From positions 62,001-126,000 of the forward strand of contig NZ_JAATWC010000007.1 of assembly GCF_012979235.1 (NCBI RefSeq): 64,000 bases of DNA. Reading direction: 5' to 3'. The DNA is from Dissulfurirhabdus thermomarina (GTDB taxonomy: Bacteria; Desulfobacterota; Dissulfuribacteria; Dissulfuribacterales; Dissulfurirhabdaceae). Below, piece after piece: positions 52,115 to 62,726 of the stretch (positions within the stretch are counted from its first letter, which is position 1; each line of letters starts with the position of its first letter). The position numbers and the translations under genes were made by a program. Below the pieces are notes generated by a model, which worked only from the letters and a program-made list of their open reading frames with translations, was not told the DNA's origin and ran no database searches.

Positions 52115-52803
52115 TCGCGGTGCCGGCGGCCCGGGCCCCCGCCGTCGGCCAGGGCCGAGCGTTCCTCCGGGGTGAGGGCCGTGGGGGCCGTCCCGGCGCC
52201 GAGATCCCGGTGGTGGACGCGGTTTCTCCCGGCGGCCTTGGCGGCCAGGAGGAAGGCGTCGGTGCGCTTGATGAAGGCCTCGGGCGAGAAGGTGTGTCGC
52301 GGGAGGTAGACGTCCACCCCGAAGCTGGCCGTGAGGGCGACCCGGCGGCCGTCGAGTTCCATGGGGGTCTCGGCCAGGGCCCGCCGGAGCCGCTCGGCCG
52401 TCTGGACGGCCCGGGGCAGCGGCGTCGCCGGCAGGATGGCCACGAACTCCTCCCCGCCGTACCGGCACAGGACGTCGAGCCGGCGCAGCGCCTTGCGCCA
52501 GAGGCCGCTCGCCCACCGGAGGGCCTGGTTGCCCGCCTCGTGCCCGTGGGTGTCGTTGATGGCCTTGAAGTGGTCGAGGTCCATCATGACGAGGGATGTG
52601 GGGAGCCCGGTCCGGCGGGTGCGCTCGAGCTCCCGGTCGAGGCATTCCATGAGGTGGCGGAGGTTGAAGAGGCCCGTCAGCGGATCGGTCTGGACGAGCC
52701 CGGTCAGGCGCCGGTGTTCCTCCTTGAGGCGGGTGAGCTCGTCCTGGACGGGGCACCTCGCCCCGAGGGGGCAGAGTTCGGCCCGGGCGGCGGTCTCTGG
52801 CAC
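52111..52803 (-). CDS. Diguanylate cyclase (GGDEF)
   Basis: The 230-residue protein makes c-di-GMP. A short N-terminus with two cysteines (Cys11, Cys17 in LCPLGARCPVQ) and a coiled coil precede the GGDEF domain: TDPLTGLFNLRHL, MMDLDHFKAINDTHGHEAGN, active site RYGGEEF (116-120) and a product-inhibition I-site RRLD (107-110) five residues before it. No sensory domain of normal size is present; the cysteine pair may sense redox or bind a metal, which is inference. GTG start with TAGGAG. First gene of the GGDEF-MinD-like-secreted protein unit. Confidence 0.94.
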   Translation of the reverse strand: MPETAARAELCPLGARCPVQDELTRLKEEHRRLTGLVQTDPLTGLFNLRHLMECLDRELERTRRTGLPTSLVMMDLDHFKAINDTHGHEAGNQALRWASGLWRKALRRLDVLCRYGGEEFVAILPATPLPRAVQTAERLRRALAETPMELDGRRVALTASFGVDVYLPRHTFSPEAFIKRTDAFLLAAKAAGRNRVHHRDLGAGTAPTALTPEERSALADGGGPGRRHRE

Positions 52804-52932
52804 GGCGTGCTCCTATGGCTGCGGCCGGGCGCCGGGGGCCCGGCCGGGTTCCCGGCCTCCCTTTCCCTCCGGCTTCCGGGATCCAGACTAGCAAAACCCG
52901 GCCCCGGGCGCCAGGGGGCGGCGTCTCCCGCC

Positions 52933-52959
52933 TTGACGCGCGGATGCCCCCGGTATAGC
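52933..52959 (+). promoter_or_regulatory. Candidate promoter before the left-handed beta-helix gene
   Basis: TTGACG (52933-52938), a short 15 bp spacer and TATAGC (52954-52959). A leader of about 120 nt would follow. Confidence 0.4.
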
Positions 52960-53086
52960 CTGCCCTTGTGCGCACGGTCCGTTTCACCGCCCCCGGGTGC
53001 GGGGTGCCGCCTCTTGCGTTCCCCCCGGGGCGCCTTCCCTCCAGGCCGCCTTCCGCCCCGGCGCGGCCGGGTCCCCGCTTCACGCC

Positions 53087-53890
53087 ATGAACACGGGTCT
53101 TGCCGCCGCCGACTACTTCGCCCGGATCCCGCCCCGGTGGGCCGCCCTCTTCGACGGGGAGGGCCCGGTCTGGGCGGTCCTCGACCGGCTCGGGGCCTTC
53201 CTGGCGGACCAGGTCGCCGGCAATCTCGGCCCGGCGGTCCGGCCGGGTGTGCCCCTCGACCGCCCCCTGGTGCTGGCGCCCGGGGGACCCGTCGAGGGCC
53301 GCGTGGAGGTCCGCTGCGCCGATGCCGCCAAGGGCCGGCTGGAGGTGGCGGTGGACGGCCGGGTGGTCCCCGGGGCCTCCCTGCTCTCGGCGGGTGCGGT
53401 CTTCGCCGGGGCCGACGTGGAGATCGGCCGCGGCGTCCTCGTGGAGCCCGGGGCCTTCGTCGCCGGGCCGACCCTCGTCGGCGACCACACCGAGATCCGC
53501 CAGGGGGCCTACATCCGGGGCCACTGCCTCGTGGGCACGGGCTGCGTGGTGGGCCACGCCACCGAGGTCAAGCACGCCGTCTTCCTCGACGGGGCCAAGG
53601 CCGGGCACTTCGCCTACGTGGGCGACAGCCTCCTCGGCAACGACGTGAACCTCGGCGCCGGCACCAAGCTGGCCAACCTCCGGTTCACGCCCGGAAACGT
53701 CCGCCTCCGGCACGGGGGGCGCGCCCTGGACACCGGCCGCCGCAAGTTCGGGGCCGTCCTGGGCGACGGGGTCCAGACGGGGTGCAACGCCGTCACGAGC
53801 CCGGGGACGCTCCTCGGCCCGGGCGCCATGGTGCTGCCCAACGTCACGGTCCGTTCGGGGGTCTATCCCCCGAGGCATATCGCCAGATGA
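53087..53890 (+). CDS. Left-handed beta-helix (hexapeptide) protein
   Basis: The 267-residue product has an N-terminal domain of about 85 residues (DYFARIPPRWAALFDGEGPVW without the last residue), then repeated hexapeptides from about residue 70 to 250: VEIGRGVLVEPGAFVAGPTL, EIRQGAYIRGHCLVGTGCVV, VGDSLLGNDVNLGAGTKLAN and GDGVQTGCNAVTSPGTLLGP. This is the fold of the acyltransferase domain of GlmU and related enzymes, and NDVNLGAGTKLANLR resembles the GlmU acetyltransferase site. No nucleotidyltransferase domain is present. An N- or O-acetyltransferase for a sugar nucleotide is likely, but the substrate is not shown. ATG 53087 was chosen because upstream sequence is a shadow. Confidence 0.85.
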   Translation: MNTGLAAADYFARIPPRWAALFDGEGPVWAVLDRLGAFLADQVAGNLGPAVRPGVPLDRPLVLAPGGPVEGRVEVRCADAAKGRLEVAVDGRVVPGASLLSAGAVFAGADVEIGRGVLVEPGAFVAGPTLVGDHTEIRQGAYIRGHCLVGTGCVVGHATEVKHAVFLDGAKAGHFAYVGDSLLGNDVNLGAGTKLANLRFTPGNVRLRHGGRALDTGRRKFGAVLGDGVQTGCNAVTSPGTLLGPGAMVLPNVTVRSGVYPPRHIAR

Positions 53891-53952
53891 GGCCGCCCCG
53901 GCGGCCCCCATTCACCCCACGGCTCCCGGCGAGCCCGAAAGGAGTGTTCCAG

Positions 53953-54864
53953 ATGAGAAACCTGATCCTAGCGGCGGTCCTGCTCCTGGCCATGGCCTGC
54001 GGCCCGGCCAACGGCGACGACAAGGACGGCGGCGTCCTGGCCCGGGTGGGCCCCTACCAGATGACCCTGGACCAGTTCCGACGCAACCTGGCCTCGCTGC
54101 CGCCCCAGATGAAGATGATGCTGGCCCAGGACCCGAGCCTCCAGGAGAAGTATCTCGAGCGCTGGGTGCAGATCACCCTCCTGGCCCAGGAGGCCCGGGC
54201 CCGGAAGCTCGACCGGCTCCCCGAGGTCAAGGCCCGCATGGACGACCTCGCCAACACCGTCCTCGCCCAGGAGATGCTCGAGCGGGAGATCGGGGCCAAG
54301 GTCTCCGTCACCGACGAGGAACTCAAGGCCTACTACGCCGAGAACAAGGACAAGTTCGCCCAGCCCGAGATGGTCCGGGCCCGGCACATCCTGATCCGGG
54401 TGGGCCAGGGCGCCGACGAGAAGACCCGGGCCAAGGCCGAGGCCAAGGCGCGCGACATCCGGAAGCAGATCCGCAAGGGCGCCGACTTCGCCGACCTGGC
54501 CAAGAAGTACTCCGAGGACCCCGGCACCCGGGACAAGGGCGGCGAACTCGGCTTCTTCCCGAAGGGCCGCATGGTGCCCGAGTTCGAGAAGGCGGCCTTC
54601 GCCCTGAAGAAGGGCGAGGTGAGCCAGCCGGTCCGGACCGCCTTCGGCTACCACCTCATCCAGGTGGAAGACCGCAAGGCCGCCTCCGTGCCCACTCTCG
54701 CCTCCGTGGAGGGCCAGGTGCGCCAGCAGCTCCAGCAGGAGAAGCAGCAGGAGGCCCTGGACGCCCTCCTCGCCGACCTCGAGAAGCGCTACAAGCCCGA
54801 GGTCCACAAGGAGGTCCTGAAGCAGGCCGACGCCGGCACCGGCGGCGGCAGCGGGACGAAGTAG
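53953..54864 (+). CDS. Parvulin-type peptidyl-prolyl isomerase lipoprotein
   Basis: This 303-residue product is a predicted periplasmic folding catalyst. The signal peptide ends in the lipobox LAMAC (Cys16). A SurA-like helical region (30-135) with PQMKMMLAQDPSLQEKYLER is followed by a parvulin domain (about 140-235): MVRARHILIRV, ADFADLAKKYSEDPGTRDKG, GELGFFPKGRMVPEFEKAAF and AFGYHLIQVED. A Lys/Gln-rich helical tail ends the protein. Length and layout fit PpiC/SurA-type chaperones for outer-membrane proteins. ATG with AAGGAG. Confidence 0.94.
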   Translation: MRNLILAAVLLLAMACGPANGDDKDGGVLARVGPYQMTLDQFRRNLASLPPQMKMMLAQDPSLQEKYLERWVQITLLAQEARARKLDRLPEVKARMDDLANTVLAQEMLEREIGAKVSVTDEELKAYYAENKDKFAQPEMVRARHILIRVGQGADEKTRAKAEAKARDIRKQIRKGADFADLAKKYSEDPGTRDKGGELGFFPKGRMVPEFEKAAFALKKGEVSQPVRTAFGYHLIQVEDRKAASVPTLASVEGQVRQQLQQEKQQEALDALLADLEKRYKPEVHKEVLKQADAGTGGGSGTK

Positions 54865-54884
54865 GCCGCCGGGGGCCGGCCGCC

Positions 54885-54913
54885 TTGACACCCGGCCGGC
54901 CCCTCCCTACCGT
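54885..54913 (+). promoter_or_regulatory. ftsH promoter giving a leaderless transcript
   Basis: A perfect TTGACA (54885-54890), 17 bp, then TACCGT (54908-54913). The expected start site, 7 nt after the -10, is the A of the ftsH ATG at 54920. No ribosome-binding site is present. Confidence 0.6.
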
Positions 54914-54919
54914 TCCCGC

Positions 54920-56875
54920 ATGGACGAAAAGCGCCAGAAGCTCGTATTTTCTACCATTTACTGGGCCGTCGGCCTGGCCCTCATCCTGATCCTGCCCCAG
55001 ATCTGGCTCCAGGCCCAGGTCCAGGAGATCCACTACGCGCGGTTCAAGCGCCTCCTGCGGGAAGGGCGGATCCTGCAGGTGCGCCTCGGGCCCGAGCGGA
55101 TCCAGGGGGTCTACCTCGACGGCCCCGAGGGCCTGGCGGCCAAGGTCCGGTCGCGGCTGGCCGAGGAAGGCGCCGCCCCCGCCGGGGGCCGGGTCTCGCT
55201 CCAGGCCCTCCGGCACCGGGCGGCGGAGCTCGCCGGCGGCGAGGGCCTCGCGGTGCTCTTCGAGACGGTCCGGGTGGAGGACCCAGGGCTCGTGGCCGCC
55301 CTCGATGCCGCCGGCACCGACTACGCCGGGGAGCGCGAGAGCACCCTGGGCCGGCTCTTCTGGAGCACCCTGCTCCCCGTCCTCTTCTGGGTGGGGCTCT
55401 GGTTCCTCCTGGTGCGCTCCATGGGGCGCCCCGGCGCGGGGCTCCTCTCCTTCGGCCGGACCAAGGCCCGCATCTCCCCCGAGCGGAGCACCGGGGTGGG
55501 CTTCGACGACGTGGCCGGCTGCGAGGAGGCCAAGGAGGAACTCCGGGAGGTGGTCCAGTTCCTCCGGGAGCCCGACCGCTACCGCCGGCTCGGGGCCACC
55601 ATTCCCAAGGGGGTCCTGCTGGTGGGCCCCCCGGGAACGGGGAAGACCCTGCTCGCCCGGGCCCTGGCCGGTGAGGCCCGGGTCCCCTTCTTCAGCATCT
55701 CGGGGTCGGAGTTCGTGGAGATGTTCGTGGGCGTGGGGGCGGCCCGGGTCCGCGACCTCTTCGACCAGGCCAAGAAGAGCGCCCCGTGCATCGTCTTCGT
55801 GGACGAGCTGGACGCCATCGGCAAGTTCCGGGGCGGCGGGGCGGTGCCCGGCGGCAACGAGGAGCGGGAGCAAACTCTCAACCAGCTCCTGGTGGAGATG
55901 GACGGCTTCGAGCCCAACCAGGGGGTCATCCTGCTGGCCGCCACCAACCGCCCGGAGGTCCTGGACCCGGCGCTGCTCCGGCCGGGCCGGTTCGACCGCC
56001 AGGTGGTGCTCGACGCCCCGGACGTCCGGGGCCGGAAGGCCATTCTCGAGGTCCACGCCCGGGGCAAGCCCCTGGCCGCCGACGTGGACCTCGGCGCCAT
56101 CGCGCTGCGGACCCCGGGGCTGGCCGGGGCGGACCTCGCCAACATCATGAACGAGGCGGCGCTGCTCGCCGCCCGCCGGGGCGGCCGGGAGATCCGCCAG
56201 GCCGATCTCGAGGAGGCCGTGGAGAAGGTGCTGGCCGGGCCCGAGAAGAAGAGCCGCCGGCTGGGCGACGAGGAGCGGCGGCGGGTCGCCGTCCACGAGG
56301 CGGGCCACGCCCTGGTGGCCGCGCACTGCCCCGGGGCGCCCCCGGTGAGCAAGATCTCCATCGTGCCCCGGGGACGGGCGGCCCTGGGCTACACCTTGCA
56401 GCTGCCCGAGGAGGAGCGCTATCTTGTGACCCGCGCGGAGCTCCTCGACAGGGTCTGCGTGGCCCTCGGCGGCCGGGCCGCCGAGATCCTGGCCTACGGC
56501 GAGCCGAGCACCGGGGCCCAGAACGACCTCGAGCACGCCACCGACATGGTCCGGGCCCTGGTGACCCGCTTCGGGATGAGCGAGAAGATCGGCCCCGTGG
56601 CCCTGGCCCGCGAGACGTCCCCCTTCCTCCGGGTGCCGGGGGCGCCGCCCGCCGAGCAGATGAGCCCGGCGCTGGCCGAGGAGGTGGACCGCGAACTCCG
56701 CGCCATCCTCGACGAGCAGGCCCGGCGGGCCGGCCGGATCCTCGAGGCCCACCGCGACGCCCTGGACCGGGTGGTGGCCGGGCTCGTGGAGCGGGAGGTC
56801 ATGAGCGCCGAGGAGTTCCGGCACCTGGTGGAGGGGGAGGAGGGCCCCCCTGGGAGGACCGCTTCGGAAGGGTGA
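54920..56875 (+). CDS. ftsH: ATP-dependent zinc metalloprotease FtsH
   Basis: FtsH is a membrane-bound AAA+ protease that removes misfolded membrane proteins and, in Gram-negatives, LpxC. The 651-residue product has TM1 (about 14-32) and TM2 (about 148-170) around a periplasmic domain, then Walker [19 protein letters not shown], pore loop [17 protein letters not shown], Walker [15 protein letters not shown], arginine fingers in RPGRFDRQ, and the protease site [11 protein letters not shown]. The C-terminal region is complete. The TM and periplasmic part differs from common FtsH, so it may be a second, lineage-specific copy. The ATG has no ribosome-binding site. Confidence 0.96.
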   Translation: MDEKRQKLVFSTIYWAVGLALILILPQIWLQAQVQEIHYARFKRLLREGRILQVRLGPERIQGVYLDGPEGLAAKVRSRLAEEGAAPAGGRVSLQALRHRAAELAGGEGLAVLFETVRVEDPGLVAALDAAGTDYAGERESTLGRLFWSTLLPVLFWVGLWFLLVRSMGRPGAGLLSFGRTKARISPERSTGVGFDDVAGCEEAKEELREVVQFLREPDRYRRLGATIPKGVLLVGPPGTGKTLLARALAGEARVPFFSISGSEFVEMFVGVGAARVRDLFDQAKKSAPCIVFVDELDAIGKFRGGGAVPGGNEEREQTLNQLLVEMDGFEPNQGVILLAATNRPEVLDPALLRPGRFDRQVVLDAPDVRGRKAILEVHARGKPLAADVDLGAIALRTPGLAGADLANIMNEAALLAARRGGREIRQADLEEAVEKVLAGPEKKSRRLGDEERRRVAVHEAGHALVAAHCPGAPPVSKISIVPRGRAALGYTLQLPEEERYLVTRAELLDRVCVALGGRAAEILAYGEPSTGAQNDLEHATDMVRALVTRFGMSEKIGPVALARETSPFLRVPGAPPAEQMSPALAEEVDRELRAILDEQARRAGRILEAHRDALDRVVAGLVEREVMSAEEFRHLVEGEEGPPGRTASEG

Positions 56876-56944
56876 CCCGGCGGGCGGCCGGGCGGGGCGC
56901 GCGGGGGGCGCGGCCCGGGGCCGTCCATGACAAGGAGGCGATCC

Positions 56945-58423
<1,479 letters not shown>

Positions 58424-58490
58424 GCCCGGCCGCCGCGGCCCGCGGGGGGCGGTCCCGGCAGGGGCCGCCCCCGCCGCTTTGGAGGCCCCC

Positions 58491-59159
58491 GTGTTCCGCA
58501 CCCCCTTCGCCCTGGTCCTCTTCCTCTGTTCCCTGCTGGGCCTGGCCGTCCTCTTCGTGGTGGTCCACGTGGGGCTCATCACCGTGGCCTTCGACCGGAT
58601 CGGGCTCCCCCCGGGGGCCGTCTTCGGCGTGCTCCTCGCCTCCCTCCTCGGCAGCCGGGTGAACATCCCCGTGCGGCGGCTGGAGACGGGGGCCGTGGCA
58701 CCGGCCGCCCGGATCCGCGCCCTCGGGGTGACCTTCCGGGTGCCGGCCGCCTTTCGCCCCGGGACGGTGGTGGCGGTCAACGTGGGCGGCGCCCTGGTGC
58801 CGCTGCTGCTCTCCGCCTACCTCATGTGGCGGTGGGGGCTGTGGGGCCCGCCGCTTCTCGGGGCGGCCCTGGTGGCCGCCGCCGTCTATCCCCTGGCCCG
58901 GCCGGTTCCCGGCCTCGGCATCGTGTTGCCCCTCTTCGTGCCCCCGGTGCTGGGGGCGATGGCCGGTCTCTTGTTGGCCCCGCCGGGGGGCGCGCCGGTG
59001 GTGGCCTACGTGGCCGGGACGATGGGGACCCTCGCGGGGGCCGACCTCCTCCACCTGAAGGACGTCCGCCGGCTCGGGGCACCTGTGGCCGCCATCGGCG
59101 GCGCCGGGACCTTCGACGGGATCTTTCTTTCGGGGGTGCTGGCGGTCCTCTTGGCCTAG
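58491..59159 (+). CDS. DUF1614 membrane protein
   Basis: This 222-residue integral membrane protein has about six TM helices (for example FALVLFLCSLLGLAVLFVVV, LVPLLLSAYLMW, GIVLPLFVPPVLGAMAGLLL). It matches the DUF1614 family by SRVNIPVRRLE near the N-terminus and GADLLHLKDV and IGGAGTFDGIFLSGVLAVLL at the end, a region with conserved acidic residues in the membrane. The function is unknown. GTG 58491 with GGAGG 5 nt away decides the start. Confidence 0.88.
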   Translation: MFRTPFALVLFLCSLLGLAVLFVVVHVGLITVAFDRIGLPPGAVFGVLLASLLGSRVNIPVRRLETGAVAPAARIRALGVTFRVPAAFRPGTVVAVNVGGALVPLLLSAYLMWRWGLWGPPLLGAALVAAAVYPLARPVPGLGIVLPLFVPPVLGAMAGLLLAPPGGAPVVAYVAGTMGTLAGADLLHLKDVRRLGAPVAAIGGAGTFDGIFLSGVLAVLLA

Positions 59160-59172
59160 GCCCGCGCCGGGG

Positions 59173-60951
59173 TCAGCGGAGGACCTGGGCCGCCAGGGAC
59201 CAGGCGAGGTAGCCCACGCCGGCGGCGGCCGCCGCCAGCAGGATGCGGGCGAGGCCCTTGGCCGCCTTGAGCAGGCGGACGTCCCGCGCCACCACGTGGC
59301 GGTGGGCCTCCAGGAGTTCCCGCACCGCCCGGTCCCCGGCCTCGAGGCGCCGGTGGAGGTCCTTCAGGGTCTCCACGTTCTTCACGTGGCGCAGGAGGTG
59401 CCAGGCGTCCCGGATCTCGTCCCGGAGGGCGGCGGCCTCGTCGCGGATGCGCCGGCCCTGCTGGCTGTAGGCCGGCTGTTCCACCACGAGGTCCAGGGCC
59501 TCGTGGTGGGCCTCGAGCCGGGCCAGGGCGTCGCGGACCGCCTTGTGGCCCGCGTTCACCAGCCGCTGGCGGAAGTCGGTGAGGAAGTGCGAGGCCCGGG
59601 TGAGGCTCCCGCATCCCTGCCGCGCCCACGTGCCCCGCCAGTCCCGGAGTTCCAGGCGGAACGGCCGGGTGAAGTCGGGTCCCAGGGCCCCCTCCATCTG
59701 GTCCAGCAGGGTGTCGATCTGGGAGAGCTGGCGGTGGGCCCAGGCCTCGGATTCCCGGCAGATGGAGAGGAACTCCTCGTCCAGGTCGTCTTCGCAGACG
59801 AGGAAGTAGGGCTCGAGGATGGCCGCCATGAACCAGCGGGGATGGCGGGCCAGGGTGCGCACCGCCCACTTGACCTGGCTGGCGTTGCCCCGGAGGGCGG
59901 CCACCACGGCGTGCCAGTAGACCAGCTCGGGGGCACCCCCGTCGGCCTTGCGGCCGCGGACCAGGACGGCCTCGGCGTGGTCCGGGTGCCCGGCCAGGAG
60001 GTAGGCCCGGGCCTGGAGGAGGGCGCAGTAGGCCGTGCCCAGGGGCGTCTCGGCCAGCTCTTCCCCCCGCGCCCAGAAGGCGATGGCCTCGTGCACCTGG
60101 TCGGATCGGATGGCGAAGAAGCCGCGGATCACGTAGTAGGCGAACCCCGGGGGATCGTAGTCGAATTCGCGGAGGGCGGTCTCGGCCGCCTCGAGGTCTT
60201 GCCGTTCCAGGGCCTCGATCACCCGGTGGAGGCGGAGGAGGGTCGACGGCCGTTCCGGCGCCGTGGGCAGGTTGGCCAGGTGGGTGGCGGTGGTCCGGGC
60301 GACCCGGAGCATCGTCCGGACCTGGAACGGGCGCCGGAGGCAGGCGTGGAGGGCCTCGAGGCCGCCGGGCTCGGCGGCCAGGCCCCGGTAGTAGTCCCAC
60401 CGGGTGTCGGGCCCGATCTCCGCCAGCTCCGAGGGGAAGTCGCGCTCGGCGTCGAAGCCCCAGGGGTCGGGACAGGCCCCCGTGACGTGCTCGTAGCTGC
60501 CGCAGAAGAAGCATTCCCGGTTCTCGCGGCCGTGGAGCAGCAAGGGTCGGCAGGGAAAGGCCCGTTCCAGGGGGGAGCGTTTTCCCAGGTCCGCGATCCG
60601 CCAGCCCTCGATCCAGGAGAAGGCCGGGATGTCACCTTCCGGCGGCACCAGGAGGTAGTCGGGGAGGGCCAGGCGCCAGGCCGCGTCGTCGGCGGGTTCC
60701 TCGGAGGCCACCGCCAGGACGGGGAGCGGACGGCGGCTGGGCAGGAGGAGGGACTCGCGCATGGCCAGGGCGGCGGCCAGGTAGGCGTCCACGGCCCGGG
60801 AGAGGTCCGCCACCTGGAGGATCTCGGCGGCGTTTTCCGTCCGCCCGCCCCTGGCCGCCACGAAGGCGCGGAGATTTCGGGCGAGCGAGTTCCAGGGGAT
60901 GCCCGGGAAGACGCCCTGGTGGGCCGGCGACAGGCGGAACTGGAGATACAT
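59173..60951 (-). CDS. Tail-anchored helical (TPR-like) protein with a CCHC zinc knuckle
   Basis: The 592-residue protein is not recognised. The N-terminal 145 residues form an alpha/beta region (YLQFRLSPAHQGVFPGIPW). A perfect CX2CX4HX4C knuckle follows (Cys147, Cys150, His155, Cys160 in CFFCGSYEHVTGAC). Residues about 170-400 are helical repeats of TPR-like style (ALERQDLEAAETALREFDYD, AYLLAGHPDHAEAVLVRG). A long coiled coil (about 430-560) leads to a single C-terminal TM helix (LLAAAAAGVGYLAWSLAAQV), so it is predicted to be tail-anchored with the bulk in the cytoplasm. ATG 60951 with GGGGAGGAAG. Divergent from hisD. Confidence 0.8.
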   Translation of the reverse strand: MYLQFRLSPAHQGVFPGIPWNSLARNLRAFVAARGGRTENAAEILQVADLSRAVDAYLAAALAMRESLLLPSRRPLPVLAVASEEPADDAAWRLALPDYLLVPPEGDIPAFSWIEGWRIADLGKRSPLERAFPCRPLLLHGRENRECFFCGSYEHVTGACPDPWGFDAERDFPSELAEIGPDTRWDYYRGLAAEPGGLEALHACLRRPFQVRTMLRVARTTATHLANLPTAPERPSTLLRLHRVIEALERQDLEAAETALREFDYDPPGFAYYVIRGFFAIRSDQVHEAIAFWARGEELAETPLGTAYCALLQARAYLLAGHPDHAEAVLVRGRKADGGAPELVYWHAVVAALRGNASQVKWAVRTLARHPRWFMAAILEPYFLVCEDDLDEEFLSICRESEAWAHRQLSQIDTLLDQMEGALGPDFTRPFRLELRDWRGTWARQGCGSLTRASHFLTDFRQRLVNAGHKAVRDALARLEAHHEALDLVVEQPAYSQQGRRIRDEAAALRDEIRDAWHLLRHVKNVETLKDLHRRLEAGDRAVRELLEAHRHVVARDVRLLKAAKGLARILLAAAAAGVGYLAWSLAAQVLR

Positions 60952-61111
60952 CTTCCTCCCCGGGGTCTGTGTGTTCGCGGCCCGGCCCGGGCCCGGGCCC
61001 GGCGGCTCCCGGCCTCGGCCGCCGGCCGGGGCGCCTTGTGCCAACGGAAGGGTGACGGGGTATTATAGGACTCCGGTAACGTTCAAATCAACGTCCTCGG
61101 GAGCATCTGCC

Positions 61112-62434
61112 ATGCTGGAACCGGTGCCGCTTCATTCCCCGAGCGGAGAAGAGTGTCTCGAACGCCTCGTCACCCGTCGCTTCGACGTGCCGGCGGAGCT
61201 CGAGGCCCGGGTGCGGGCCATCCTCGACCGCGTCCGGGACGAGGGGGACCAGGCCGTCCTCGCCTATACACATCAGTTCGACGCGCCGGGGCTTCGACTT
61301 GAAGATCTGCGGGTGCCCGACGAGGAGATCCGCCGGGCCCGGTCGGAGCTGGACCCGGCCTTCCTCCGGAGCCTCGAGAAGGCGGCGGCCCACGTCCGGG
61401 CCTTCCACCGGCACCAGCTGCCCAACTCCTGGTTCACCACCCGGGAGGACGGGGCGGTGCTGGGCCAGCTCGTCCGGCCGGTGGACGCCGCCGGCCTCTA
61501 CGTGCCCGGCGGCCAGGCGGGGCAGACCCCCCTCGTCTCGTCCGTGCTCATGAACGCCCTGCCGGCGGCCATCGCCGGCGTCCCGCGGATCGTCCTCGCC
61601 ACGCCGCCCAACCGCGAGGGGGGCGTCCACCCGGCCATCCTCGCGGCGGCCGCCGAGGCCGGGGTCCACGAGGTCTACCGCATGGGGAGCGCCTGGGCGG
61701 TGGCCGCCATGGCCTTCGGCACCGAGACGGTGGCGCCGGTGGACGTGGTGGTGGGCCCCGGCAACATCTACGTGACCCTGGCCAAGCGGCTCGTGGCGGG
61801 GACGGTGGGGATCGACATGGTGGCCGGGCCGAGCGAGGTGCTGGTGATCGCCGACGAGGGGGCGCCGGCCGCCTACGTGGCGGCGGATCTCCTCTCCCAG
61901 GCCGAGCACGACCCCATGGCCACGGCGGTGCTGGTGACCCCCTCCGAGACCCTGGCCCGGCAGGCGGCGGCGGCGCTCGAGGACCAGCTCGCCCGGCTGC
62001 CCCGGGCCGAGACGGCCCGCCGGTCGCTGGCCGACCACGGGCTCGTCCTCGTGGTCCGGGATCTCGACGAGGCGGTGGAGGTCGCCAACCGCGTGGCGCC
62101 GGAGCACCTCGAGCTCCTCACGGCGGACCCGTGGGCGCTGCTGCCCCGCGTGCGCCACGCCGGGGCGGTCTTCCTGGGCCCCTACACCCCGGAGCCCGTG
62201 GGCGACTACGTGGCCGGGCCCAACCACGTGCTGCCCACCATGGGGACGGCCCGGTTCTCCTCCGCCCTGGGGGTGGAGACCTTCCTCAAGCGCTCCAGCG
62301 TCCTGGCCTATTCCGCCGGCGCCTTCGCCGCCGACGCCCGGGACGTCGTCCGCCTGGCGGCCCTGGAGGGCCTCGACGCCCACGCCCGGTCGGTGGAGGT
62401 GCGGCTCGAGGGACTGGGCCGGGACGCCGGGTAG
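61112..62434 (+). CDS. hisD: Histidinol dehydrogenase
   Basis: HisD oxidises histidinol to histidine in two NAD-dependent steps, the end of the pathway. The 440-residue product has the typical core: YVPGGQAGQTPLVSSVLMNA, VVGPGNIYVTLAKRLVAGTV, GIDMVAGPSEVLVIADEGA, the zinc ligand and catalytic region LLSQAEHDPMATAVLV, and VAPEHLELLT. Length is as expected. ATG with GGGAG. A TATTAT (61061-61066) with a poor -35 lies 45 bp upstream. It stands alone here; hisB lies elsewhere in the window. Confidence 0.97.
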   Translation: MLEPVPLHSPSGEECLERLVTRRFDVPAELEARVRAILDRVRDEGDQAVLAYTHQFDAPGLRLEDLRVPDEEIRRARSELDPAFLRSLEKAAAHVRAFHRHQLPNSWFTTREDGAVLGQLVRPVDAAGLYVPGGQAGQTPLVSSVLMNALPAAIAGVPRIVLATPPNREGGVHPAILAAAAEAGVHEVYRMGSAWAVAAMAFGTETVAPVDVVVGPGNIYVTLAKRLVAGTVGIDMVAGPSEVLVIADEGAPAAYVAADLLSQAEHDPMATAVLVTPSETLARQAAAALEDQLARLPRAETARRSLADHGLVLVVRDLDEAVEVANRVAPEHLELLTADPWALLPRVRHAGAVFLGPYTPEPVGDYVAGPNHVLPTMGTARFSSALGVETFLKRSSVLAYSAGAFAADARDVVRLAALEGLDAHARSVEVRLEGLGRDAG

Positions 62435-62444
62435 GCGCGCCGGC

Positions 62445-62720
62445 TCAGCGCTTGGGCCGGGCCGCCTCGTGGCAATGGAGGCACTGGGGCTTCGGCGGGT
62501 GCCCGGCGGCGAGCGGCGCCGGGCCCCGTTCCGAGTGGCAGGCCGGGCAGGCGGCCTCGGCCTCGGCCCGCGGGCGGGCCGGGAAGACCCGGTGATCGGC
62601 GTCGGCCGGCAGGCGCGGCCCCCGGGCCGAGGGGGCGGCCACCAGGACCCCCACCACCGCCGCCACGGCCGCCAGGAAGGCGACATCCAGGAGCCGGCGC
62701 CGTTTGGGATCCATGGCCAT
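62445..62720 (-). CDS. Small membrane-anchored cytochrome c (two CxxCH)
   Basis: This 91-residue product has one N-terminal TM helix (about 11-30, VAFLAAVAAVVGVLVAA), then a periplasmic tail with two heme-attachment sites, CPACH and CLHCH, near residues 58-62 and 80-84. Extra histidines (HSERG, GHPP, HEAARP) could be axial ligands. This is a minimal diheme protein of the NapC/Cyt c7-like style, consistent with periplasmic electron transfer in an anaerobe. It lies 6 bp after recR on the same strand, an unexpected partner. Confidence 0.8.
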   Translation of the reverse strand: MAMDPKRRRLLDVAFLAAVAAVVGVLVAAPSARGPRLPADADHRVFPARPRAEAEAACPACHSERGPAPLAAGHPPKPQCLHCHEAARPKR

Positions 62721-62726
62721 GGCGGC

